Shown here in pieces: positions 6,668 to 13,974 of a stretch of DNA of 36,958 bases. The stretch covers positions 1 through 36,958 of the forward strand of contig JAQXMD010000083.1 of assembly GCA_029012465.1 (NCBI GenBank), given 5' to 3'. The notes beneath the pieces are model-generated. The model was given only the letters and a program-made list of their open reading frames with translations. It searched no databases and was not told where the DNA came from. Position numbers and translations under genes: made by a program. Position 1 is the stretch's first letter. Each line of letters starts with the position of its first letter. The stretch comes from Oscillospiraceae bacterium (GTDB lineage Bacteria; Bacillota; Clostridia; Oscillospirales; Oscillospiraceae).

Positions 6668-8122
6668 TCAGGTATTTTTCCAGCCCGCTCTGGTAAACAG
6701 GGCCAGCATGGGGAAGATCTCCAGTCTGCCGGCCAGCATGTCAAAGATCAGCACCAGCTTGGAAATAACGCTGTACATACTGTAGTTACAGGTGGGGCCA
6801 ACCACCTCCAGACCGGGACCGATGTTGTTGAAGCAGGCCAGCACCGCCGAGAAGTTCGTGGCGACGCTCAGTCCGTCCTTGGAGATGATAATCATGCTCA
6901 GGACAATGATAATCACATAGGCCGCAAGATAGGCGTTGGTGTTGGTGAGCACCTGTTCGTCAATGGTTCTTCCGTCGGAACGGATCACCTGCACTTTGTT
7001 TGGCCGCAGGGCCTTCCGGATGCTCCGTACCAGCGACTTCATCAGCAGCAGCACACGCCCGCATTTGAGACCGCCGCCGGTACTTCCTGCACAGGCGCCG
7101 ATGACCATGAGACACAGCAGTATGGACTTGGAGAAGCTGGGCCAAAGGTCAAAATCCGTGGTGGCAAAGCCCGTGGTGGTCATAATACTGGCCACCTGGA
7201 AAGCAGAATGACGGAAGGTTTCCTCCAGAGTGGCATAAAGGCCCCGAACATCCCAGGCAATCAGCAGGATGCTCACAAGCACCACACCGAAATACAGCCG
7301 AAGCTCCTCGTTCTTCACAACGGAACGGAACCGCCGGAGCAGCAGCAGGTAGTAGCAGTTGAAATTCACGCCGAACAGCAGCATGAACACCGTACAGACA
7401 TTCTGGATATAGGGACTGTACCCGGCGATGCTGTCATTCCGAACGCCGAAGCCACCGGTTCCCGCCGTACCGAAGGCAGTACACACCGCATCAAATACAG
7501 GCATCTTCCCAATCAGAAGGAACGCGATGTCCAGCACTGTCAGGAAAATGTACAGGAAATACAGGATCATGGCAGAATCCCGAATGTGCGGAGTCATCTT
7601 ATCCACAGAGGGTCCGGGGCTTTCCGCCCGGAGAATGTGCAGGGCAAAGCCGTCGCCTCTGGTTTCAGTGGAGGCCAGCGCCAGCAAAAACACCAGAACG
7701 CCCATGCCGCCCAACCAGTGGGTAAAGCTGCGCCAGTAGAGGATGCCCTTGGACAGAGGCTCCACTGCCGTCAGGATGGATGCACCGGTGGTGGTAAAGC
7801 CCGACACGGTTTCAAACAGGGCATCCACAAAATGGGGAATTTCCCCGGACAGCACAAAGGGCAGACACCCCATGATACTCAGTACGATCCAGCCCAGTCC
7901 AACACAGAGGAAGCCCTCTCTGGCATAGAAGATCTGCCTTGCACCCCGGCACAGCAGAAACAGGATCCCGGCTACCACAAGAATCATCCCGATGGTTTCA
8001 AGGAATGCGAATACCCCATGCATTTCGCCGCAGGCCAGACTGATGATCAGTGCCGGCACCATAAACACCGCCTCCACCAGCAGAATCCAGCTGATATAGC
8101 GGCCAATCATCTTATAATTCAT
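6668..8122 (-). CDS. trkH: Trk-type potassium uptake protein TrkH
   Basis: A 484-residue polytopic membrane protein, the K+-translocating subunit of the Trk/Ktr system. The four pore-loop filter regions with conserved glycines are visible: SGFTTTGASIL, GTAGTGGFGV, MTTTGFATTDF and NNIGPGL. The pattern of paired membrane helices around each loop fits TrkH/KtrB. The ATG at 8122 is preferred because GAGG lies 9 nt upstream; an in-frame TTG at 8137 overlaps the end of trkA. trkA precedes it by 4 nt, so the gating subunit and the channel are made together. The last residues (AGWKN) end shortly before a strong terminator. Confidence 0.95.
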   Translation of the reverse strand: MNYKMIGRYISWILLVEAVFMVPALIISLACGEMHGVFAFLETIGMILVVAGILFLLCRGARQIFYAREGFLCVGLGWIVLSIMGCLPFVLSGEIPHFVDALFETVSGFTTTGASILTAVEPLSKGILYWRSFTHWLGGMGVLVFLLALASTETRGDGFALHILRAESPGPSVDKMTPHIRDSAMILYFLYIFLTVLDIAFLLIGKMPVFDAVCTAFGTAGTGGFGVRNDSIAGYSPYIQNVCTVFMLLFGVNFNCYYLLLLRRFRSVVKNEELRLYFGVVLVSILLIAWDVRGLYATLEETFRHSAFQVASIMTTTGFATTDFDLWPSFSKSILLCLMVIGACAGSTGGGLKCGRVLLLMKSLVRSIRKALRPNKVQVIRSDGRTIDEQVLTNTNAYLAAYVIIIVLSMIIISKDGLSVATNFSAVLACFNNIGPGLEVVGPTCNYSMYSVISKLVLIFDMLAGRLEIFPMLALFTRAGWKNT

Positions 8123-8126
8123 GGGC

Positions 8127-9488
8127 TTAGTCCTCAAAGATATCGTTGAACTGGGTAATTCTCTTTTTCTGAGCGGACACCACGACCACGCTGTCGTCCA
8201 GCTGGAACATGGAATCGCCGCCGGGAATCACCAGCTGACCCCCATGACCAATGCCAACGATCAGAACATTTTTCTTCAGACGCAGATCCTTCAGGGGCTT
8301 GCCGCAGTGCTTTGCGTGCTCATCCAGCCGGAACTCGGTGGCCTCGACCTGTCCGTCGGCAATGGTGTGTACGGAAACCGCAGTGCCGGTCTTGTTGCTC
8401 AGGGCGAGGACATAGCTGACAATGGTATTGCTGCTGAGAATCTTGGGATTGACGATGCTGCCCAGGGGCAGGTCGCTGAGAATCTGGGGATTCTCCATAT
8501 GGGCCAGCTTGGTGATGATCTGGGGAATGCCCAGCTTGCTGCCGTAGAGAGACACCACCATATTCAGCTCGTCCTGACCGGTGAGGGCAACCAGCGCATC
8601 CTGCTTCCGGACCCCTTCGCTCTCCAGCAGGTCCTGAGAGCTGGCGTCTCCGTGAACAATGTTGGCCTTCGGCAGAGCCTGCGCCATTTGCAGGCACCGG
8701 TCATAGTCCTTTTCCACAATGGTGGTGGCAATTCCGCTGGACAAAAGGCTTCTGGCAAGATAATAGCTGATTCGTCCGCCGCCGCAGATCATGACCCGTC
8801 TTAGTCGGTGGGTGATGATCCCAAGGCTGTTCAAAAGGTTCGTGAGATTATCGGTGGGAGCCGTAACAAAAATCCGGTCTCCCTCTTTCAGTACAAATTC
8901 GCCGTCAGGAATTGCCGCAACGCCGTTTCTGAGCACCGCGCAGACCAGGACCTTACAGCCTGCCACACGGCTCATGTTTTTCAGAGGCGTACTTTTCAGG
9001 ATGCTCTTTTCATCCACCCGAAGCTCCACAATGACGGCACGATCCTTTACGAAGCTGTCTCTCTGGAGGAATCCGGGGTACTTCAACAGCCGTTCGATCT
9101 CCGCCGCAGCCTGCAGCTCCGGATTGATGGTCATGGACAGGGCAAAGGCGTCCCGGAGGGTATAGATCTGGCCGCTGTATTCCGGGTTGCGGATTCGGGC
9201 AATGGTGTGAAGCCGGTCATTGACCTGATGGGCCGTCAGACAGCACAAAAGGTTGATCTCATCCAGATTGGTCACTGCAATCAGCAGGTCCGCGGATTCC
9301 ACACCCGCCTCCTGCAGCACCTCCAGCGAGGCGCAGTTGCCCTGAACGGGCATCACGTCATACCGGCTAACCAGTGAGGACAGCAGATTGGAATCCGAAT
9401 CAATGACCGTAATATCATAGCCCTCGGCGCAGAGCTGTCGGGTCAGCGTCATGCCCACCTTTCCGCATCCAGCAACAATGATCTTCAT
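8127..9488 (-). CDS. trkA: Trk potassium transport regulator TrkA
   Basis: A 453-residue cytoplasmic gating protein with two RCK units. Each has a Rossmann NAD(H)/ATP-binding fold followed by an RCK_C domain: the first begins MKIIVAGCGKVGMTL at residue 1, the second VMICGGGRISYYLARSLL at about 230. It forms the regulatory ring on TrkH. The ATG at 9488 is chosen because AAGGGAG lies 7 nt upstream and the nucleotide-binding motif then starts at residue 4, as in homologues; upstream in-frame codons lack a ribosome site. It lies 4 nt before trkH, and a MarR-type gene ends 98 bp upstream on the same strand with no clear terminator between them, so one transcript may carry all three. Confidence 0.95.
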   Translation of the reverse strand: MKIIVAGCGKVGMTLTRQLCAEGYDITVIDSDSNLLSSLVSRYDVMPVQGNCASLEVLQEAGVESADLLIAVTNLDEINLLCCLTAHQVNDRLHTIARIRNPEYSGQIYTLRDAFALSMTINPELQAAAEIERLLKYPGFLQRDSFVKDRAVIVELRVDEKSILKSTPLKNMSRVAGCKVLVCAVLRNGVAAIPDGEFVLKEGDRIFVTAPTDNLTNLLNSLGIITHRLRRVMICGGGRISYYLARSLLSSGIATTIVEKDYDRCLQMAQALPKANIVHGDASSQDLLESEGVRKQDALVALTGQDELNMVVSLYGSKLGIPQIITKLAHMENPQILSDLPLGSIVNPKILSSNTIVSYVLALSNKTGTAVSVHTIADGQVEATEFRLDEHAKHCGKPLKDLRLKKNVLIVGIGHGGQLVIPGGDSMFQLDDSVVVVSAQKKRITQFNDIFED

Positions 9489-9586
9489 ATTGATACTCCC
9501 TTGCATTTTCAGTGTACCGGGGCAGACACCCCATACGGCAAACAGCGCCCAAAGTCAGGACACCAGGCAATGTGATTGGCAGATAT

Positions 9587-10030
9587 TCAGCTCTTCAGCT
9601 GAACCTCCGGCATCAGTTCCCGTCCCACAACCTCCAGCATTCTGTCCAGCATCCCGGCTTCCTCCGGGGTGAACTGCTGCTTGATCCGCTCCATCACCTG
9701 ATGGAGATACTGGCTGCTGATATTGTAGTAATCCATGTACTTCTGGGTGGGACGGAGATGATATTCCCGCCGGTCATTGGAGGACTGGATCTTCTCCACA
9801 TAGCCCTTCTGCACCAGACTGTTGACCCGATAGGCCGCATTGGGGGATGAAATGTTCACAAATGTGGCAAACTCATTGATGGTGGGTTCATGCAGCGTCA
9901 GAATGACCTCCATACAGAAGGTTTCCACCGCAGTGAGGCTGGCTTCCCGCTCCTGAAACCTGGAAAACACCTGTTGATAAAAGTGCATCTTAAACTTGTT
10001 GTAAACCGTCAGAAAGCTATCCTCCAGCAC
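9587..10030 (-). CDS. MarR family transcriptional regulator (upstream of trkAH)
   Basis: A 148-residue winged-helix protein: the recognition region TINEFATFVNISSPNAAYRV and wing KIQSSNDRREYHLRPTQ lie in the middle, with helical termini for dimerisation. AAGGAG is directly adjacent to an ATG (10039), which is too close; the GTG at 10030, three codons later, has the correct 9-nt spacing, so I take GTG as the start (VLEDSFLTVYNKF). It has its own strong promoter and may be cotranscribed with trkA and trkH. Control of potassium uptake or a general stress input is possible; no ligand can be predicted. Confidence 0.85.
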   Translation of the reverse strand: MLEDSFLTVYNKFKMHFYQQVFSRFQEREASLTAVETFCMEVILTLHEPTINEFATFVNISSPNAAYRVNSLVQKGYVEKIQSSNDRREYHLRPTQKYMDYYNISSQYLHQVMERIKQQFTPEEAGMLDRMLEVVGRELMPEVQLKS

Positions 10031-10058
10031 ATTTCTCATCTCCTTCACATTTGAAGTC

Positions 10059-10087
10059 AGTATAACACATCTCCATGCATTCTGCAA
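10059..10087 (-). promoter_or_regulatory. Promoter of the marR-trkAH unit
   Basis: TTGCAG (10082-10087), a 17-bp spacer and TATACT (10059-10064) on the minus strand. The -35 abuts the T run of the thioredoxin terminator, which separates this unit from the upstream redox operon. Confidence 0.65.
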
Positions 10088-10088
10088 G

Positions 10089-10122
10089 AAAAACGACTGC
10101 TCCGGGCGAAACGCCGAAGCAG
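10089..10122 (-). terminator. Terminator after the thioredoxin gene
   Basis: A GC-rich imperfect stem (10097-10108 with 10112-10122, 3-nt loop, one bulge) followed on the minus strand by a GTTTTTCTT tail. It ends the ferredoxin-thioredoxin reductase/thioredoxin transcript. Confidence 0.7.
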
Positions 10123-10134
10123 CCGCAGAAGGTC

Positions 10135-10440
10135 TTACAGCATTTTCAGAATTGCATCCTTAGGCACAACGCCCACGGAGGACTTTGCCACCTTTCCATT
10201 CTTGAACACCAGCAGTGTCGGAATGCTCATGACACCGAATTCCATGGCCAGCTGAGCCTGCTCATCCACATTGATCTTGCCGACCTTGATGTCTGTCCGC
10301 TCCTCGGCAATCTGATCCACCACCGGGGACAGCATCCGGCAGGGGCCGCACCAGGAGGCCCAGAAGTCCACCAGTACGGGAACATTGCTCTCCAGAACCT
10401 CCTTCTGGAAATTATCCTGTGTAATCGTCATTACAGCCAT
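10135..10440 (-). CDS. trxA: Thioredoxin
   Basis: 101 residues with the canonical active site WCGPC (Cys31, Cys34), preceded by VLVDFWAS and followed by the cis-proline loop [12 protein letters not shown]. It is a cytoplasmic disulfide reductant for ribonucleotide reductase, peroxiredoxins and other targets. Its start has AGGAG 8 nt upstream. The gene upstream (18-nt gap) encodes a ferredoxin-thioredoxin reductase-type catalytic chain, which is the likely electron donor. Homologues of NADPH-thioredoxin reductase are not seen in the window. Confidence 0.95.
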   Translation of the reverse strand: MAVMTITQDNFQKEVLESNVPVLVDFWASWCGPCRMLSPVVDQIAEERTDIKVGKINVDEQAQLAMEFGVMSIPTLLVFKNGKVAKSSVGVVPKDAILKML

Positions 10441-10458
10441 ACAGCTTCTCCTTTCTCG

Positions 10459-10659
10459 TTACGCCTTGCTCTTATAGTAGAGCATACAGTGACAGTAGCC
10501 CTCAAACTCAGGGTCCGCGATCTGATCCCGGAATTCCTGACACATGCAGCGGTTTTCTTCGATGCGCTGAAGCCGGCAGGGACAGTAACCCCCAGTCCGC
10601 TTCAGTCCTTCCCGGATGGTCTTTACGACCTCCTGATCCTGATTCAATGTTACAGCCAT
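10459..10659 (-). CDS. Ferredoxin-thioredoxin reductase catalytic chain-like protein
   Basis: A 66-residue protein with three CxC pairs: CPC (26-28), CMC (38-40) and CHC (56-58). This is the hallmark of the catalytic beta chain of ferredoxin:thioredoxin reductase, where four Cys bind a 4Fe-4S cluster and two form the redox disulfide. Spacing between the first and second, and second and third, pairs differs from the plant/cyanobacterial form (9 and 15 residues here), and no variable alpha chain is encoded nearby. The ATG at 10659 has AGAGG 8 nt upstream. Position directly before the thioredoxin gene supports transfer of electrons from reduced ferredoxin to that thioredoxin, which suits an anaerobe. 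A weak extended -10 (TGGTATATT) lies about 40 nt upstream. Confidence 0.85.
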   Translation of the reverse strand: MAVTLNQDQEVVKTIREGLKRTGGYCPCRLQRIEENRCMCQEFRDQIADPEFEGYCHCMLYYKSKA

Positions 10660-10779
10660 GGGATACACCTCTTTTGTATTGGGTTTGCTTCAATATACCA
10701 TAGCTTTCACAAAAAGGCTACTGGGAAATGATAAATTGGGTGCACTTTCGACAAACTTTTTTTCATCGGAAATGCTTTC

Positions 10780-10808
10780 TTGACAGAGCTTTTATCCTTT
10801 AGTACAAT
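10780..10808 (+). promoter_or_regulatory. Promoter of the lysA-like gene
   Basis: A consensus -35 TTGACA (10780-10785), a 17-bp spacer and TACAAT (10803-10808), the strongest promoter match in the window. It fires away from the thioredoxin operon. Confidence 0.75.
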
Positions 10809-10841
10809 AAAGTAAAAATTATCATTCAAAGGGGTAACTCT

Positions 10842-12098
10842 ATGAAAACGCCATTTGCCACGAAACAGCAGCTGGAGGCCATCGCCGCCTCCTATCCTAC
10901 CCCCTTTCATATCTATGATGCTGAGGGAATCCGTCAGAACGCCCGTCGCCTGAAGAAGGCCTTCTCCTGGAATCCCGGCTTCCGGGAGTATTTTGCCGTG
11001 AAGGCAACCCCCACCCCGGGCATTCTGAAGCTCCTTCATCAGGAGGGCTGCGGCACGGACTGCTCCTCTCTCACAGAGCTGATGATGTCTGACCGCTGCG
11101 GCTTCCATGGAGAGGAGATCATGTTCTCCTCCAACGAAACCCCACCCGAGGAGTATGTGCTGGCTGAAAAGCTGGGGGCCACCATCAATCTCGATGACTT
11201 CACCCACATTGACTTCCTCAAGGACACCATCGGCTATATCCCCGAGACCATCTCCTGCCGCTTCAACCCCGGCGGACTGTTCCAGCTTTCCGATACCAAG
11301 GAGGGCTTTCAGGTCATGGACAACCCCGGCGACGCCAAGTACGGCTTCACCCGGGAGCAGCTCTTTGAGGGCTTCAAAAAGCTGAAGGCCATGGGCGCAA
11401 AGAATTTCGGCATCCATTCCTTCCTTGCCTCCAACACCATCTCCAATGACTATTATCCCGCTCTGGCAGGTATCCTATTCCAGCTTGCCGTGGAGCTTCA
11501 GCAGGAAACCGGCTGCCACATTGGCTTTATCAATCTCTCCGGCGGCATTGGCGTTCCCTATCGCCCGGATCAGCCCGAAAACGACATTGCCCTCATCGGC
11601 GAGGCTGTCCGTCAGCAGTATGAGAAGATTCTGGTTCCCGCAGGCATGGGCGACGTGGCCATCTACACCGAGCTGGGCCGTTTCATGCTGGCTCCCTATG
11701 GCGCGCTTGTCACCCGGGCCACCCACGAGAAGCATATCTACAAGGAATATATCGGCGTAGACGCCTGCGCTGCCAACCTGATGCGCCCTGCCATGTACGG
11801 CGCCTATCATCACATCACCGTTTTGGGCAAGGAGCATGCGCCCTGCGACCACAAATATGACGTGGTGGGCGGTCTCTGCGAAAACAACGACAAATTCGCC
11901 GTTGACCGGATGCTGCCCAAAATCGACAAGGGTGATCTGCTCTTCATCCACGACACCGGCGCTCACGGCTTCTCCATGGGCTATCAGTACAACGGCCGCC
12001 TTCGCAGCGCAGAGCTGCTGCTGGAGAAGGACGGCTCTGTGGAGCTGATTCGCCGGGCAGAAACCCCCGACGACTATTTCGCAACATTGGTCTGGTAA
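10842..12098 (+). CDS. lysA: Diaminopimelate decarboxylase-like PLP enzyme (LysA family)
   Basis: 418 residues of the alanine-racemase-fold decarboxylases. The PLP lysine is Lys54 in EYFAVKATPTPGILK; the glycine-rich phosphate loop is NLSGGIGVPYRP; YTELGRFMLAPYG corresponds to the usual EPGR motif; the partner-subunit active-site Cys346-Glu347 lies in GGLCENNDKFAVDR; the C-terminal HDTGAHGFSMGYQYNGRLR is characteristic of DAP decarboxylase. It would make lysine from meso-diaminopimelate with CO2 release. The GIHSFLASN segment and CENND instead of the common CESSD/CESGD are divergent, so a related substrate cannot be excluded. A monocistronic unit: own promoter upstream and own terminator downstream. 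Ribosome site AGGGGT. Confidence 0.82.
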   Translation: MKTPFATKQQLEAIAASYPTPFHIYDAEGIRQNARRLKKAFSWNPGFREYFAVKATPTPGILKLLHQEGCGTDCSSLTELMMSDRCGFHGEEIMFSSNETPPEEYVLAEKLGATINLDDFTHIDFLKDTIGYIPETISCRFNPGGLFQLSDTKEGFQVMDNPGDAKYGFTREQLFEGFKKLKAMGAKNFGIHSFLASNTISNDYYPALAGILFQLAVELQQETGCHIGFINLSGGIGVPYRPDQPENDIALIGEAVRQQYEKILVPAGMGDVAIYTELGRFMLAPYGALVTRATHEKHIYKEYIGVDACAANLMRPAMYGAYHHITVLGKEHAPCDHKYDVVGGLCENNDKFAVDRMLPKIDKGDLLFIHDTGAHGFSMGYQYNGRLRSAELLLEKDGSVELIRRAETPDDYFATLVW

Positions 12099-12114
12099 GC
12101 ACTCCGCATTTCTT

Positions 12115-12156
12115 CCCGTCAGGCTCCTCTCTCAGTATGTGCCTGACGGGATTTTT
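12115..12156 (+). terminator. Terminator of the lysA-like gene
   Basis: CCCGTCAGGC (12115-12124) pairs perfectly with GCCTGACGGG (12141-12150), 16-nt loop, followed by ATTTTT. Confidence 0.85.
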
Positions 12157-12251
12157 GCAGCCGATTCATGCTGTTTTCTGGGGGTATTTCTTTCAAATTA
12201 CATTCAATTTTTGCTGTATGTTTTCAAATTCTGCATTTCAGGGCGAATTAC

Positions 12252-12280
12252 TTGTATTTATCTTAATAATTCGGTATAAT
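12252..12280 (+). promoter_or_regulatory. Promoter of the PucR-type regulator
   Basis: TTGTAT (12252-12257), a 17-bp spacer and a consensus TATAAT (12275-12280), 58 bp ahead of the start codon in AT-rich DNA. Confidence 0.65.
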
Positions 12281-12338
12281 ATTTGTATATACCAAGGCAT
12301 CACAATATCACTAGAATTTCCCACAAGGAGTTTTTTCC

Positions 12339-13502
12339 ATGTTGATTCGTGAGCTAATGAATCTGGATACGCTTTCCTCCTTTCAGCTGATCTCCGGAGA
12401 AAACGGAGCAGACCGAAGCATCAAGGACGTGGTTCTGCTGGAGTATGAAAGTCTCTCCCATGAGTCCCCCGACCATTACAGGGAAGACTTGATCGTTACC
12501 ACCCTCCAGGATGCCAAAGATGACCCGCAGGCCCTTTACGCCATTGTGGACCGTCTGATCCAGCTTGGGGCGGCAGGCCTTGCATATAAATCCACCTACT
12601 ACACAGACCTTCCCGAAGCAGTTGTGGAACTGTCCAACCGGCAGAGCTTTCCCATTTTCCGGTTTGACGGTATGTATATGGAGGATGTGATCCTGTACAT
12701 TGCCGATCTCATGCGCATTCGGTCGGAGTTTTCGATTTATGAGGAGCCGTTGTTCCGGATCCTTCAGGGCACCGCCGAAGGCTATGGTATCGAGTTTCTG
12801 TGTGCCCGGATGAATCCCAACCGGCAGAAGTTCATGAACGCCGCCTATGTCCATTCTCCGGATCTCACCTACGACTGGGTCACGTCTCTTCTGCACCGGC
12901 TTCAGCTTCGTCAGAATCAGGAGCTTCTTGCAGGCTACCGTTTCTTGCAGTTCCGCCGGGGATTCTTCATCATTTCCAATCACACGGAGGAACTTTCCCT
13001 TTCAAAAATCGCTGATTCCATCTCTGCCCTGCTGGAAAAGCTGAACTGCGATCTGAGCCGGCTTTGTATCGGCGTAGGCCGGCTGTACCGGAAATCCTCC
13101 GACTTTGACTGCGTGATCCGGGAGGCCTTCGACGCCCTGCTGTACGCCATATATCAGAAGAGGCATTCCATCGTTTACCCCCAAATGATGCTGTATCAGA
13201 CCATTCTGCCTTTGGTGCGGGACAAGAGCACCCGGCAATCCATGACCCTTCGATTCCAAAAGCTCCGGGAATACGATCAGGAAAGCGGCAACGGCGTTCT
13301 GATGGCTACCCTAAAGGCCTACACAGAGTTGAACTACGACCTGCGGGCCACTGCATCCCTTCTGGGTCAGCACCCCAACACCATTCGTTACCGGCTGAAA
13401 AAGATCTGTGAGCTTACCGCCTCCCCGGTGGAAAGCGACCATGCTCTGTTTCTCATGGGAGAATTCATGCGGATGGACAACCTCAGCGCCTCTATTTTCT
13501 AA
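12339..13502 (+). CDS. PucR family transcriptional regulator
   Basis: 387 residues. The N-terminal 120 residues match the PucR-type ligand domain (it starts MLIRELMNLDTLSSFQLISG and includes GAAGLAYKSTYYTDLPEAVV). A GGDEF-like middle region follows, and the C-terminus carries the HTH_30 helix-turn-helix TASLLGQHPNTIRYRLKKI at about 343-361. PucR-type proteins activate purine, proline or other catabolic genes in response to a small ligand. ATG start with AAGGAG 8 nt upstream; own promoter, and a hairpin after the stop, so it is a single-gene unit. No catabolic target adjoins it: the next gene is a transposase. A displaced target, lost by insertion or rearrangement, is possible but unproved. 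Confidence 0.85.
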   Translation: MLIRELMNLDTLSSFQLISGENGADRSIKDVVLLEYESLSHESPDHYREDLIVTTLQDAKDDPQALYAIVDRLIQLGAAGLAYKSTYYTDLPEAVVELSNRQSFPIFRFDGMYMEDVILYIADLMRIRSEFSIYEEPLFRILQGTAEGYGIEFLCARMNPNRQKFMNAAYVHSPDLTYDWVTSLLHRLQLRQNQELLAGYRFLQFRRGFFIISNHTEELSLSKIADSISALLEKLNCDLSRLCIGVGRLYRKSSDFDCVIREAFDALLYAIYQKRHSIVYPQMMLYQTILPLVRDKSTRQSMTLRFQKLREYDQESGNGVLMATLKAYTELNYDLRATASLLGQHPNTIRYRLKKICELTASPVESDHALFLMGEFMRMDNLSASIF

Positions 13503-13532
13503 GGACATATTTTCATGATTCCAAATAACACC

Positions 13533-13570
13533 TTCGGGTGGGTTGCGTTTGCAGCCCACCCGAATGCATT
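13533..13570 (+). terminator. Hairpin after the PucR-type gene
   Basis: TTCGGGTGGG (13533-13542) pairs perfectly with CCCACCCGAA (13555-13564); the loop can pair partly. The T tail is weak (TGCATTT). A probable terminator, but it could also be part of the repeat-rich island that follows. Confidence 0.55.
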
Positions 13571-13604
13571 TCATCCGTCCCCTATGGACAATTCCCTGTT
13601 GTGG

Positions 13605-13724
13605 TGTAGGGGCGCACCCGCATGTGCGCCCACGAACGAGGTAACACCTCCCCTTTTGTCATTCCCAGCCAGTGCGCACACTGGCGCAGGAATCTCCGGG
13701 GTTCCGGAACGAGGAACGCACTGC
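13605..13724. repeat. Repeat island 1, left part: short palindromic elements
   Basis: TGTAGGGGCGCACCCG and TGTGCGCCC (13605-13631) form the left half of a GTAGGGGCG-type palindrome like the one at 27574-27639. Next comes TTGTCATTCCC with the palindrome CCAGTG-CGCA-CACTGG and AGGAATCTCC, which resembles a TGTCATTC...GAATCTC intergenic repeat common in Bacillota (recalled, not searched). No credible gene is present. Confidence 0.6.
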
Positions 13725-13835
13725 TGTAGGGCGGCTTGCCCTCAAGCCGCCGCTTGTCGCAGTAAGAATCCGCCGGGGTGTTTTCGTAATCCAACTGCTG
13801 TCCTGCGCGGCGGGCTGAGGGCAGCCCGCCCTACA
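13725..13835. repeat. Terminal-inverted-repeat element, copy 1 (MITE-like)
   Basis: A 111-bp element bounded by imperfect ~28-bp inverted repeats: the left end starts TGTAGGGCGGCTTGCCCTC and the right end, read on the other strand, starts TGTAGGGCGGGCTGCCCTC. A second copy of nearly the same length lies at 21082-21193 and is similar through the middle too (GCAGTA-GAAT--GCCGG). No coding capacity; no clear target duplication. It could be a non-autonomous transposable element or a conserved RNA/DNA hairpin. Confidence 0.7.
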
Positions 13836-13876
13836 AAACACAATTTATCTGGTACGGAAAACGGGGCGTCGAGGAC

Positions 13877-13926
13877 TGTATGGTCTGGTAACATAGTATA
13901 CAGATTGTTCGGATACATGGTATACA
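13877..13926 (+). repeat. Left end of the IS element
   Basis: Terminal TGTATGGTC plus the two 12-bp motifs ACATAGTATACA (13891-13902) and ACATGGTATACA (13915-13926), likely transposase binding sites. The order of the A/G variants is inverted at the other end. Confidence 0.75.
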
Positions 13927-13974
13927 GTTTCATGATAAAATAAAGGCAAAAACATCACCGGGGGAGATGATACT

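Noticed and set aside
13515..13943. Short open frames across repeat island 1
   Set aside because: They run through palindromic repeats and the IS end, lack ribosome sites and give Cys/Arg/Pro-rich nonsense.
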